Shown here piece after piece: positions 55,956 through 64,000 of a DNA stretch of 64,000 nt (its first letter is position 1; each line of letters opens with the position of its first letter). A program made the translations under genes and the position numbers. Source of the stretch: CAIVAT01 sp964355945 (GTDB taxonomy: Bacteria; Bacteroidota; Bacteroidia; Bacteroidales; FEN-979); assembly GCA_964355945.1 (NCBI GenBank), contig CAYHGE010000002.1:78693-142692 (forward strand), in the 5' to 3' direction. The notes under the pieces were generated by a model, which was not told where the DNA came from, did no database searches, and was given only the letters and a program-made list of their open reading frames with translations.

Positions 55956-56380
55956 TCATCGTATTTCCTTCGGATAACAAAGTACATATTTACTCAAAGT
56001 GGTTGGCATGACCACATTGTTCAATTGTTCGGAGGCTTTGGAAATGTCGAGAAGTTCATTTGATTTTCCTTTGATCATGATTCGCTCATGCCGGGGATTA
56101 TAGGCCTTGTTCTCGACTTTATCGCAGGTAAAGTAATAATCCACCTCATCCGGCGCCAGGTTATATGTTTCTGTCGTTTTCTTTCTTAGCTGGTCAACAT
56201 ATCCTGTTTCGAAGGGCATTGTCTGCATCTCAACCCTGAAAAGGTGCCGCTTTACAAGCCTGCCACACAGGTCGGATAAAATTCTGTCAGGATGGTTTAT
56301 CCAAACCTTTATTGATGTAAATATATCAAAATCATCAAGCTGTGAAAACAGCTCAAGCCATTCAGGTTCTGATTCGAATT
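55956..56380 (-). CDS. HD-domain phosphohydrolase, C-terminal fragment cut by the assembly gap
   Basis: The frame is open from the gap edge at 56380 to the stop at 55956, giving 140 C-terminal residues (FESEPEWLELFSQLDDFDIFTSIKVWINHPDRILSDLCGRLVKRHLFRVE...KYVLCYPKEIR). This fits the tail of the roughly 400-residue HD superfamily phosphohydrolases that neighbour lpxD in Bacteroidota; the HD metal motifs would lie in the missing part. An internal ATG at 56228 is not the real start. The missing 260 or so residues imply that the true gap is longer than the 100 N shown. Confidence 0.75.
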
Positions 56381-56480
56381 NNNNNNNNNNNNNNNNNNNN
56401 NNNNNNNNNNNNNNNNNNNNNNNNNNNNNNNNNNNNNNNNNNNNNNNNNNNNNNNNNNNNNNNNNNNNNNNNNNNNNNNN
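56381..56480. other. assembly gap (100 N)
   Basis: Exactly 100 N, the usual placeholder for a gap of unknown size. It removes the 5' part of the HD phosphohydrolase and perhaps part of the porX upstream region. Confidence 0.99.
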
Positions 56481-56528
56481 TGCACAATAAAAACAAACTT
56501 ACGACATTTATTTAAGCAAACAATAGTT

Positions 56529-58082
56529 ATGGAGAAGGATGCAATTTTATGGGTTGATGATGAGATTGACCTGCTTAAACCACATATCATATTTCTGACA
56601 GAAAAGGGATATGATGTTTCAACAGTTAACAACGGGCATGATGCCATAGAAATTTTAAAAGGAAAACAATTTGATATTGTTTTCCTCGATGAGCAGATGC
56701 CTGGTTTATCAGGTATAGAAACGCTCATGAGAATCAAGGAGATATCACCTTCTCTTCCTGTGGTAATGATTACAAAAAGTGAAGAGGAGAGCATCATGGA
56801 AGATGCAATCGGATCAAGTATTGCCGATTATCTCATAAAACCGGTGAAACCCAATCAGATACTTTTGTGTCTGAAGAAAAACCTGGAGAATAAAAAACTG
56901 GTCAGTGAAAAAACCACACACCAGTATCAACAGGAATTCAGAAGCATTGGAATGGAGATCAGTAACCGTTTAAACTTTGAAGAGTGGACGGATGTCTATA
57001 AAAAACTAACCTATTGGGAACTGAAACTTGGCCAGTTGATGGACGATGGAATGAATCAGGTTCTTAAAATGCAAAAGGATGAAGCCAACCAGGTCTTTTG
57101 TAAATTTGTTGAACGCAATTATGTTGAGTGGATGAGCGGCAAAAGCCAGGACAGGCCTGTTCAGTCCCACACCCTCGTCAAGGATAAGGTTTTTCCGCTG
57201 ATGAATGACAACAAGCCTTTGTTTGTCATACTTATCGATAACCTTCGGTTTGATCAGTGGAAGGTCCTGCAACCCATTCTTGAAGACTACTTCCGGGTAG
57301 AGAAGGAGGAGATTTATTACAGTATTCTGCCTTCTGTAACCCAATATGCCAGGAATGCGCTTTTTGCAGGGCTGCTTCCGACAGAAATTGAGAAAAAGTA
57401 TCCGAAGTACTGGGTGAATGAGGATGAGGAGGGACCGAAAAATAATTTTGAAAGTGAATTGCTGGGAGAACTGCTCAAACGTTACGGCCGGGATGTAAAA
57501 TACTCCTACTATAAGGTACTGAACCAGACCTATGGGAAAAAACTTGTGGAGCTGATGCCAAACCTGATGGTGAACAAACTCAACTTTATTGTCTATAATT
57601 TTGTTGATATGCTGTCGCATGCCCGTACCGAAATGGAGATGATCAGGGAGCTGGCTGATGATGAAAAAGCTTACAGATCGCTTACAGTGAGCTGGTTTCA
57701 ACACTCACCTCTGATCGAAATCATGAAGTACCTTGCCGAAAAAGATGTGAATGTTGTCATCACGACAGACCATGGGTCGATCAGGGTTGACAATCCGGTG
57801 AAAATTCTTGGCGACCGCAATACCAATACAAACCTTCGGTATAAAACAGGTAGAGCCTTAAAGTATGAGCATAACGAGGTGTTTGAAGTTCGTAACCCGG
57901 CCGATATTTTTCTGCCAAGAACATCCGTTAACTCTTCCTATGTTTTTTGCCGCAGCAACGATTTCTTCGCTTATCCCAATAACTTTAATTACTATGTGAA
58001 CTATTACAAGAACACGTTCCAGCATGGTGGCATGTCGATGGAGGAGGTGATGATTCCGTTTGTAACGTTAAAGCCGAAGTAG
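56529..58082 (+). CDS. porX: PorX, T9SS response regulator with PglZ domain
   Basis: PorX is the response regulator that, with PorY, controls T9SS genes in Bacteroidota. The 517-residue length equals known PorX. The receiver domain (1-120) has ILWVDDEID, phosphoacceptor D54 (IVFLDEQMPG), the switch Thr/Ser region VVMITKSEEE and YLIKPVKPNQIL. A helical linker follows, then the PglZ alkaline-phosphatase-like domain (about 200-517) with LFVILIDNLRFDQWKVLQPIL, MLSHARTEMEM and VVITTDHGSIRVDNPVKI (metal His/Asp). tsaE follows after 3 bases. The sequence just upstream is mostly lost in the gap. Confidence 0.95.
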   Translation: MEKDAILWVDDEIDLLKPHIIFLTEKGYDVSTVNNGHDAIEILKGKQFDIVFLDEQMPGLSGIETLMRIKEISPSLPVVMITKSEEESIMEDAIGSSIADYLIKPVKPNQILLCLKKNLENKKLVSEKTTHQYQQEFRSIGMEISNRLNFEEWTDVYKKLTYWELKLGQLMDDGMNQVLKMQKDEANQVFCKFVERNYVEWMSGKSQDRPVQSHTLVKDKVFPLMNDNKPLFVILIDNLRFDQWKVLQPILEDYFRVEKEEIYYSILPSVTQYARNALFAGLLPTEIEKKYPKYWVNEDEEGPKNNFESELLGELLKRYGRDVKYSYYKVLNQTYGKKLVELMPNLMVNKLNFIVYNFVDMLSHARTEMEMIRELADDEKAYRSLTVSWFQHSPLIEIMKYLAEKDVNVVITTDHGSIRVDNPVKILGDRNTNTNLRYKTGRALKYEHNEVFEVRNPADIFLPRTSVNSSYVFCRSNDFFAYPNNFNYYVNYYKNTFQHGGMSMEEVMIPFVTLKPK

Positions 58083-58085
58083 GCT

Positions 58086-58490
58086 ATGAGGCAGGAATGT
58101 AAAACTGAATCTGACTTGTTACCAGCAGCCGGAAATTTGATTGATGCATTTCCCAATGCGAGGGTTTTTGCATTTCATGGTACGATGGGAGCGGGGAAAA
58201 CCACTTTTATCAAAGCGATTTGTAAGACACTTGGAGTAACTGATATAGTTCAGAGCCCTACGTTCTCTATTGTTAACGAGTATAAAACCGGATCTGGTGA
58301 ATCCATTTTTCATTTCGATTTTTACAGGATCACAAAAACCGAGGAGGCTTTTGATATCGGATATGAAGATTACCTCTTCTCAGGAAACTACTGTTTTCTG
58401 GAATGGCCGGAACTCATAGAATCGTTACTTCCGCAAAATGCCGTGCATGTCCGGATTTCCGGGGAACCAGAAAGGATAATTGAGTTTTAA
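58086..58490 (+). CDS. tsaE: tRNA threonylcarbamoyladenosine biosynthesis ATPase
   Basis: TsaE is the ATPase that drives turnover of the TsaB-TsaD complex making t6A37 in tRNAs. The 134-residue protein has Walker A FHGTMGAGKTTFIKAICKTLGV, DIVQSPTFSIVNEYKTG, IFHFDFYRI and FLEWPELIESLLPQNAVHV, the full family set. It is coupled to porX, an arrangement that I recall in other Bacteroidota. Its stop is 3 bases from that of the convergent gene. Confidence 0.95.
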   Translation: MRQECKTESDLLPAAGNLIDAFPNARVFAFHGTMGAGKTTFIKAICKTLGVTDIVQSPTFSIVNEYKTGSGESIFHFDFYRITKTEEAFDIGYEDYLFSGNYCFLEWPELIESLLPQNAVHVRISGEPERIIEF

Positions 58491-58493
58491 TGA

Positions 58494-60167
58494 TTACTCT
58501 TCCGCAACGGCCGGCATTTTCTTTCGTACTTTTTTTGTAAAATAGAGCGAGGCCCCAATTGAAATAACAGCCAGGAACAGGAATGCCAGCACCCTGTATC
58601 CGGTCTCAAGATTGGAGAAATCAACAAAAAAGAGATAGAAACCTGTTGCCAGCACAGTGGCAATTGCCATCCAGCGGTATTTGATCAGCTTAAGTGTCAG
58701 GCTCATGATAAAATAAAACACAGCTGCAAAGGTCCATGAAAGGGTGACATATTGTTTAGGAACTGCATGATAAAGTGCAAAAAGCATGGCAAAAAACAGG
58801 GTGATCAGGTAAGCGTTCCTGATCATCTCAGTTTTCAGTGTCAACCGTTCCTTTTTCCAGTTGATCACCCTGGCACTCACAAAAGCAGTGACAACAAAGG
58901 CGATATTCACCTTGTCAACTGAGGGGTAAAATGCCATATAAATCATCAGAATCCCGATAAATAAAAGGGTATTCATCACCACTATGATCTTTGAACGGAA
59001 CCAGAGGGCCCATGAAACAACCAGCAGGCTCTGAAGGGCAAGAAGCCAGATCGCATCCGGAAGTTTAGAATAACCATAAACTGCAACACTCAGTGCCATG
59101 AAACTGTATATTGCATAAAATGCAGGCTCAAATGCTCTGCTTGTTCTGTATTTCAGAAATATTGAATAACAAAGGCATAGAAAGGAGATCAGGGTAAAAA
59201 TCCAGACATAGCTGCCTTGATAGTAGGATGCGATGACAAATAACATAACTGCAGAAAAACTCATTCCATTGATCAGGATCGTAGCCGGATATATGCTATC
59301 GGGAAATTTCCCTTCCTGCCTGATCATCGGAACGATGGAGAAAATGGTTCCATAGACAAAAAGTGACAGAAGATTGAACGGATGAGTCGAAAATGCTCCT
59401 ATAGGATTTCCCATAATCGGATTGTTCAGCAACCAGATTGATTGAGCAGCATATACACATAGCAATGTGGCAAGCATCAGTCGCCACCAGCCTTGACGAA
59501 TGAAAAGATACATGGAAAATGCCGCAGTTAAGATAATCAGCGGCAGACTGACAAATGTTGAGTCTGCAAAAAGTGCTGTTGCTATGGCCAGAATCAAGGC
59601 AACCACCGCCTGTAATTCTGAATCCTGGCGGATGGCAAGGTATAGCTGTACACAGATAACCACTAAAAGCAGAAGTAAAACAATACCTTTAAAAGGGATG
59701 ACGGGGTGGTCAATAAAGAAAAACAATCTTAACGTGATGTAATAGGTGAGAAGATGGGCACTAAGCCCCATCATGAATGATAGATGGGTGTATGAACTCC
59801 GAAGATACCACCCGAGAAAAAACACCCCGGTAACCGCTCCGTATCCAACAAGACTAGCCATGGGGCCATTCAGATAATTCCTGGCGAAGTTCGACAGGAA
59901 TATGATGCCGAAAAGTAAAACAAGGCTTCCAAACCATGCAAGGCCGTATTCAAAGATGTTTGATTCAAGTTGTACTTTATCAACGAGATCATCGTTAGCA
60001 TCTTCATCTGTTACTTGAGCGTGGTATCGGGCCGGCTGAGCCGATACCATGCCCTGAACTGCAACATTAAATTGTCCTTCAATCCTCTCAATCCTCTGTT
60101 CAAGTAAACCTACTTTTGAAAGCAACTCACTGATGCCGGCCGATTGATCCTGATTTTCCTGTGACAT
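58494..60167 (-). CDS. multispanning membrane protein (DUF2339-like)
   Basis: From ATG 60167 (557 aa; the upstream AAGGAGGAAC at 60171-60180 is a strong ribosome binding site and fixes the start) the protein has an N-terminal coiled coil (ISELLSKVGLLEQRIERIEGQF) and then about 16 hydrophobic segments up to the end (YRVLAFLFLAVISIGASLYF). Coiled coil plus many membrane spans resembles DUF2339 proteins. No catalytic motif is visible. It is the last gene of the NrfD/cytochrome c operon, 11 bases after the cytochrome, so it may help that respiratory complex. Confidence 0.75.
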   Translation of the reverse strand: MSQENQDQSAGISELLSKVGLLEQRIERIEGQFNVAVQGMVSAQPARYHAQVTDEDANDDLVDKVQLESNIFEYGLAWFGSLVLLFGIIFLSNFARNYLNGPMASLVGYGAVTGVFFLGWYLRSSYTHLSFMMGLSAHLLTYYITLRLFFFIDHPVIPFKGIVLLLLLVVICVQLYLAIRQDSELQAVVALILAIATALFADSTFVSLPLIILTAAFSMYLFIRQGWWRLMLATLLCVYAAQSIWLLNNPIMGNPIGAFSTHPFNLLSLFVYGTIFSIVPMIRQEGKFPDSIYPATILINGMSFSAVMLFVIASYYQGSYVWIFTLISFLCLCYSIFLKYRTSRAFEPAFYAIYSFMALSVAVYGYSKLPDAIWLLALQSLLVVSWALWFRSKIIVVMNTLLFIGILMIYMAFYPSVDKVNIAFVVTAFVSARVINWKKERLTLKTEMIRNAYLITLFFAMLFALYHAVPKQYVTLSWTFAAVFYFIMSLTLKLIKYRWMAIATVLATGFYLFFVDFSNLETGYRVLAFLFLAVISIGASLYFTKKVRKKMPAVAEE

Positions 60168-60178
60168 TTTGTTCCTCC

Positions 60179-60598
60179 TTATTTTGCTGCCATTGTTCTT
60201 AAATAATTTACAATTGCCCAACGGGAATTCGCATCTGGAATAGTTTTTTTGAACGCAGGCATTTTCCCTTTACCTTCAGAAATCTGGAAGAAAATCTCGC
60301 CATCTGTCAAACCCTGGAATTTTTTTGTCGAAAAATCGCTGCAGGAAACATCCAGCGTTGCGGCTTTTGCTCCATCACCCAACCCTTTGGCGCCATGGCA
60401 CGATTTGCAGTGCTTGGCGTAAAGTTCTTTCCCGTCAGCAGTTGTTGCTGCACTTACGGCTACCGGATTTTTTGTTGCCTTGGCAGCTGCAGGAATCGTC
60501 CATCCTCCCGCTGTTTGAGCCTTACCGATCGATGTAAATGAGAAAGCCATCAGCATCCCTGCTGAAATTGCAATTAATTTGATTTGATTTGTTTTCAT
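60179..60598 (-). CDS. monohaem cytochrome c
   Basis: The 139-residue protein has a signal peptide (MKTNQIKLIAISAGMLMAFSFTSIGKAQ), a linker, and one class I haem site CKSCH at 64-68 (ELYAKHCKSCHGAKGLGDG), with a probable axial Met in GKGKMPAFKK and a final helix DANSRWAIVNYLRTMA. It is periplasmic. In the operon it follows the NrfD fusion and precedes the membrane protein, so it is the likely electron partner of the NrfD/FeS pair. Confidence 0.93.
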   Translation of the reverse strand: MKTNQIKLIAISAGMLMAFSFTSIGKAQTAGGWTIPAAAKATKNPVAVSAATTADGKELYAKHCKSCHGAKGLGDGAKAATLDVSCSDFSTKKFQGLTDGEIFFQISEGKGKMPAFKKTIPDANSRWAIVNYLRTMAAK

Positions 60599-60632
60599 AA
60601 ATTCTCCTTGTTTTAGTTAGTGTTAAAAATAA

Positions 60633-62852
60633 TTATGATTTGCCTAAATGTCTTATTTTAAAAACTGTAAAAATCACATACATATAATGAAACCATACCA
60701 GTGATAGTAACACGATGAGTGTGTATACCATCCATAATGGGGCATTGGTATCACCCAGCCCGCGTTTGAGTATGTTTTCAGCCGGTAATGGTTTTCCCCA
60801 GTTGATGGTGCCGCTGGCCTCAACATTTCCATATATCTCATTGTCCTCAACCTTTGCCAGCAGGGTGAGGTAGCCGAGCCGGTTACCCGGAACGGAAGTT
60901 GGGAACTCCACGCTGGCTGCTCCATTCACAATGGAAGCCTGGCCGACTTTCAGCAGGCTGAACGTTCTTGGAACATAAAACACCACCTCAAGATTTTCAA
61001 CCGGAATCCATTGGTTATCTGGTCCCGGTTCAAAGGCTTTAAGATTGGCCATTTTTCCTCCTTCTTTCTGAGAAAAAGACATCTCTAGTCGCAGAGGTTT
61101 CATGGCAGTACTTCCTGAAGCATTTTCATAGTCTCCTTTTCCGGCGAAGGCAGCTTCAAACGAATAGATTCCTTTATCTCCGCCGCTGGTCATAATTTCC
61201 GCAGGAATCTCATAAGAAACTCTACCCTTTTCATTTGTTATCAAGGTAGTCATTTCAGTAACGCTTCCTCCCTGAGAATATTTCAAAGCGATTTCCATAT
61301 TCCGGAGTGGTGAGAATTTTCCTTTCACCTTGGCCTGTAATGTGGCAGTCAACTTGTTCACAGAATCGATATGGAAATATTCGAGTTTCAGCAATGGCTG
61401 AATCTTATTGTCTTCCTGCGCCAGGAGCGACGGAGTGAACGAGAGTAAAAGCAGTATCATCAATCCCGTCACGGTTGCATCGCTCTTGTTGTGATGTTTG
61501 ATCACCTTTTTCATCTGTTTTTCAAATACGATCTTTCGCAGCCTTGAATAGTCTTTTTCTTCACCGCTCCTGACAATAGGCATAATCGGAATGAATTTTG
61601 AAAAGAGGTAGAACAGCAGGATGAAGAGTGCTATGCCGGCAAAAGTAAGTGCCCATTCAACCCAGGTAGCAGAATATTTAACATATTCCGGTCGGAGATC
61701 ATGCGTGGGTAAAAGTGGTGTTTCAAGCGTTGGAATGATAATAAGGTATCGTTTTATCCATAGCGCAAGCACTGCGATAGAGGCAGCGAAGGCGATGGAA
61801 TTGATATTTCTGAATTTGGGAACAGTGATGATAATGATTGGCAGCAGAACCCCGACAAAGACCGCAAAAATGAAAAGGCCAAGATATTCATCCGGGCTGA
61901 AAAGCCTGTATAAAACTTCCATATCCCACTTGATGGAACCATACCAGCTGGTCAGATACTCGCTGAAAGTGAAATAACCATACAAGGCGCCAAGGATGAT
62001 CATGATGATACCCAGATAATTAAAATGAATTTTTGTGATTTGAGCCTCCAGATGGTATATTTTTCTGAAAACCCACATTACAACAATGAGTACTCCGGTA
62101 CCTGAATAAACTGCTGCAACTACAAAGTAAGGGGCGAAGATGGTGCTGTGCCATCCCGGCCGAAGGGTCATCCCGAAGATCCATGCAAGTACGGAGTGAA
62201 CGAGGATTGCCAGTGGAATAATCACAATGGATAGCAAATCTGTCGAAACATTCAGGATCTCTTTTTGTTTGGTGGTGTCTTTATATCGAACAGACAGGAA
62301 CTTATAAATGGGATTTCTCCACCGGGCATTTTTTACAGGATTGTCTCTGAGGATAGCAAGATCGCGGATCATGGCCAGATAGAGAAATATGATGCTGCCT
62401 GATAAATAGGTTGTAATGGCAATAACATCCCAGATAATTGGTGATTGGAGCCTTCCGAAAAGCAATAAATTCGGCAAACGATCCAGCCTCCCGATGCAAA
62501 GTAAAATATAGGCTGGACCAATCATGGTTGAAATCACGGTAATCATCTCTGCCATTCTTATAATAGGTGTTCGCCAGGGAACCCTTAACAAATGAAGAAT
62601 TCCCGAAATCAAAGCCCCGGCATAACTGATACCGATAAAAAAGATGAAATTGACTATATATAATCCCCATACCACATTGTCGCGCATGCCTGTAGCAGCA
62701 TGACCATCAACAATCTGTATGTATAATGCATACAGTCCGACTCCGATCACCATCAACAGAAAGACAATGAGGGCGATCCCCCATTTGCTCATTTTTTCGA
62801 GTTGGGGCTTAAAAGCATGAAGATTTTGTTGTGTTTTTTCGTCTTCGTACAT
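60633..62852 (-). CDS. NrfD-family quinone-interacting membrane protein fused to a periplasmic domain
   Basis: The 739-residue protein has two parts. Residues 1-430 are an NrfD/ActC/DsrP-like integral membrane protein with about ten spans and the signature RPGWHSTIFAPYFVVAAVYSG (231-251), expected to exchange electrons with menaquinol. After a basic linker (KQMKKVIKHHNK) comes VTGLMILLLLSFTPSLLAQ (461-479), which looks like a signal peptide retained as a membrane span. Then follow a beta-rich periplasmic domain (480-700) and a final span APLWMVYTLIVLLSLVWFHYMYV. No catalytic molybdopterin subunit is near. Its start is 9 bases after the FeS gene. Confidence 0.87.
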   Translation of the reverse strand: MYEDEKTQQNLHAFKPQLEKMSKWGIALIVFLLMVIGVGLYALYIQIVDGHAATGMRDNVVWGLYIVNFIFFIGISYAGALISGILHLLRVPWRTPIIRMAEMITVISTMIGPAYILLCIGRLDRLPNLLLFGRLQSPIIWDVIAITTYLSGSIIFLYLAMIRDLAILRDNPVKNARWRNPIYKFLSVRYKDTTKQKEILNVSTDLLSIVIIPLAILVHSVLAWIFGMTLRPGWHSTIFAPYFVVAAVYSGTGVLIVVMWVFRKIYHLEAQITKIHFNYLGIIMIILGALYGYFTFSEYLTSWYGSIKWDMEVLYRLFSPDEYLGLFIFAVFVGVLLPIIIITVPKFRNINSIAFAASIAVLALWIKRYLIIIPTLETPLLPTHDLRPEYVKYSATWVEWALTFAGIALFILLFYLFSKFIPIMPIVRSGEEKDYSRLRKIVFEKQMKKVIKHHNKSDATVTGLMILLLLSFTPSLLAQEDNKIQPLLKLEYFHIDSVNKLTATLQAKVKGKFSPLRNMEIALKYSQGGSVTEMTTLITNEKGRVSYEIPAEIMTSGGDKGIYSFEAAFAGKGDYENASGSTAMKPLRLEMSFSQKEGGKMANLKAFEPGPDNQWIPVENLEVVFYVPRTFSLLKVGQASIVNGAASVEFPTSVPGNRLGYLTLLAKVEDNEIYGNVEASGTINWGKPLPAENILKRGLGDTNAPLWMVYTLIVLLSLVWFHYMYVIFTVFKIRHLGKS

Positions 62853-62861
62853 AATGTGTTG

Positions 62862-63809
62862 TTATTCAGTAATGTTAGCTTCTTTTTTATATAGGGCAAT
62901 TTCCTCTTCACTCAATCCTTCAAATCCCTCCTTATAATTAAAGGCACGATCAACGGCCGGAAGATAATAGACACTGGGCTCCGTCCCCAGTTCTTCCATA
63001 AAGCGGTAAGCTGCCCGGGTATCGATCAGTTCGCTGAACCTGACAGTGTCTGTGCCATTTGTAACCGCATCCTCATTCCTGTCACCATAATAAAATACAC
63101 CATTGGGGCAGGATGTTACACAGTTGGGTAATTCACCTTTCCTGACCATATCCGGGCAGAAATCACACTTGCTCACAGTGCCCATCTTTGGAGGGGAGCT
63201 GGTTTCAGGAGAATATGCTGCAGAATTTACAACCTTGTCTAGTTTTGGTTCCTCCCAGTTGAACACACGGGAGGAGTAAGGGCAGGCCGCCATACAGAAT
63301 TTACATCCGATGCAGCGGTCATTGTCAATCAGGACAATGCCATCTGTTCGTTTAAATGTAGCGCCTACCGGGCAAACTTTCACACAAGGCGGGTTATTGC
63401 AATGCAGGCAGGGTTTGGGAAACCAATAGGGCGACATCTCCGCTGAGTCTCGCATCAGGTAAAACTTGATCCATTCCATGTGTGGAGGCAGGTGGTGCAT
63501 CTTTTGGCATCCCTCTAAACATTTTCTGGCATTCCTGCATTTTGCAAGGTCGATGACCATGACCATTTTTTTATCCGGTAAGCCCTGCCTGGCTTCCAGG
63601 TTTCCTGCAGGTTGACAACAAACATGGCCCTTGTCAACCTCTACAAGTTTGCCATCGGGGGTGAGCAGCTTGATTTTTTCACCAGTCTCTTTATTTTCAG
63701 GGGCTGAGATGGCTGATAAAACACTCCCTCCACTGGCAATCAAAGCAGTAGCTCCGGCAGCAATACCCAGCCTGAGGAAATTTCTACGATTCGATGAGCG
63801 ACGTTTCAT
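62862..63809 (-). CDS. TAT-exported four-cluster ferredoxin (NrfC/DsrO/PsrB-like)
   Basis: From ATG 63809 the protein has 315 residues. A twin-arginine signal (RRNFLRLGIAAGATALIASGG) sends it folded to the periplasm. Cluster motifs: CLHCNNPPCVKVCP, CIGCKFCMAACP and CDFCPDMVRKGELPNCVTSCP are complete; the first, DLAKCRNARKCLEGCQKMH, has Ala where the second Cys of CxxCxxCxxxC is expected. It would carry electrons between the NrfD partner and the cytochrome or another carrier. First gene of the operon with a promoter box at 63839-63846. Confidence 0.92.
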   Translation of the reverse strand: MKRRSSNRRNFLRLGIAAGATALIASGGSVLSAISAPENKETGEKIKLLTPDGKLVEVDKGHVCCQPAGNLEARQGLPDKKMVMVIDLAKCRNARKCLEGCQKMHHLPPHMEWIKFYLMRDSAEMSPYWFPKPCLHCNNPPCVKVCPVGATFKRTDGIVLIDNDRCIGCKFCMAACPYSSRVFNWEEPKLDKVVNSAAYSPETSSPPKMGTVSKCDFCPDMVRKGELPNCVTSCPNGVFYYGDRNEDAVTNGTDTVRFSELIDTRAAYRFMEELGTEPSVYYLPAVDRAFNYKEGFEGLSEEEIALYKKEANITE

Positions 63810-63838
63810 AATGGTTTTAGTTCGTATTTTCAAAGTAT

Positions 63839-63846
63839 CAAAACTA
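63839..63846 (-). promoter_or_regulatory. NrfC/NrfD operon -7 box TAGTTTTG
   Basis: The complement of CAAAACTA is TAGTTTTG, exact TAnnTTTG, 29 bases before ATG 63809. Confidence 0.55.
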
Positions 63847-63923
63847 ACGGTATATATATTCAGTTTTTGAAATATGAACCGGCAATTTTGACGGTTTAAA
63901 CAGGAAATAAACTTTGATAAATA

Positions 63924-63937
63924 TTGATATATGTCAA
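63924..63937. promoter_or_regulatory. CRP/FNR-type operator TTGAT-N4-GTCAA
   Basis: TTGATATATGTCAA is between the FNR consensus TTGAT-N4-ATCAA and the NnrR/Dnr form TTGAC-N4-GTCAA. It lies about 78 bases upstream of the -7 box of the FeS/NrfD operon and 26 bases before a possible plus-strand start at 63963, so it could regulate either. The AT-rich gap 63847-63923 shows nothing else. Confidence 0.55.
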
Positions 63938-63962
63938 TTTAACATTAATTTTATGCACTGAA

Positions 63963-64000
63963 ATGAAAATTCTACCAGAGGATGTCAGAACATACCAGTC
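63963..64000 (+). CDS. possible start of a gene leaving the window
   Basis: ATG at 63963 opens a frame MKILPEDVRTYQ that runs off the window end after 12 codons. It sits 26 bases after the FNR-type site, in a place expected for a divergent gene. Too short to identify. Confidence 0.3.
   Translation, partial: MKILPEDVRTYQ

Noticed and set aside
56309..56797. Minus-strand open frame running through the 100-N gap
   Set aside because: The frame includes undetermined bases and opposes the clear PorX receiver domain.
57006..57704. 232-codon minus-strand open frame
   Set aside because: It lies fully inside porX on the opposite strand; composition is that of a shadow frame.
1..64000. tRNA, rRNA, transposase, prophage or defence genes
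   Set aside because: No cloverleaf, rRNA core, DDE/HUH motif or phage structural gene was recognised in the gaps, none of which exceeds about 300 bases.

Overview
The window is a chromosomal scaffold piece from an anaerobic or microaerobic member of the Bacteroidota, probably near the Bacteroidales. The evidence is a PorX regulator and two type IX secretion (T9SS) cargo proteins, an LpxC-FabZ fusion, an alpha/beta-fused E1 dehydrogenase, a DUF6427 membrane protein, and repeated promoter boxes of the Bacteroidota form TAnnTTTG. Rubrerythrin, rubredoxin, two ferredoxin-linked 2-oxoacid oxidoreductases and a glycyl-radical decarboxylase point to anaerobic metabolism. A run of 100 N at 56381-56480 is a scaffolding gap.

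Layout. 1-4313 (+): end of the ribosomal protein/RNA polymerase operon (rpsM', rpsK, rpsD, rpoA, rplQ), then enolase. 4393-9514 (-): mtnP, tilS and the two-subunit oxidoreductase korAB, divergent from a small 2[4Fe-4S] ferredoxin and lpxH. 10776-19397: lipoproteins, a PolB-type exonuclease, mnmD, fused E1, then an oxidative-stress group (rubrerythrin, rubredoxin, glutathione peroxidase) and a T9SS type A cargo protein. 19674-25787: Bcp-type peroxiredoxin, LETM1-like protein, TIGR02757 protein, four-subunit vorDBAC and an aminotransferase. 25923-31962 (-): a T9SS type B cargo protein and a complete hpdBCA operon for 4-hydroxyphenylacetate decarboxylase (p-cresol formation). 32065-40101: Mpv17-like membrane protein, YqgE, then a murL-murD2 pair with a glucosaminidase, and a large DUF3352 protein. 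40226-49425: rnhB, DUF6427, purD, glycosyltransferase, then a surface-polysaccharide export block (flippase, two Wzz-like proteins, O-antigen ligase/polymerase). 49480-56380: lipid A genes (lpxD paralogue, lpxA, lpxC-fabZ, lpxD) with efp, a FkbM methyltransferase, an ABC ATPase and a truncated HD phosphohydrolase. 56529-58490: porX and tsaE. 58494-63809 (-): a four-gene respiratory module (TAT ferredoxin, NrfD fusion, monohaem cytochrome c, multispanning membrane protein).

How the genes work together. The aminotransferase, VorABCD, KorAB, fused E1 and HpdBCA would together turn amino acids into 2-oxoacids, acyl-CoAs with reduced ferredoxin, and cresol. The MurL/MurD2 pair suggests that peptidoglycan D-glutamate is made by epimerising a UDP-MurNAc dipeptide rather than from free D-Glu. 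The polysaccharide and lipid A genes build the outer membrane, and PorX with the two sorting-domain proteins shows an active T9SS.

The most unusual signal is non-coding. At least eleven short arrays of degenerate tandem units with a strict 7-nt or 8-nt period sit at gene borders, mostly flush with stop codons. One 8-nt array lies inside hpdA, where it replaces a normally conserved stretch of the activase. Two other palindromic repeat families are also present. No tRNA, rRNA, CRISPR array, transposase or prophage gene was seen.
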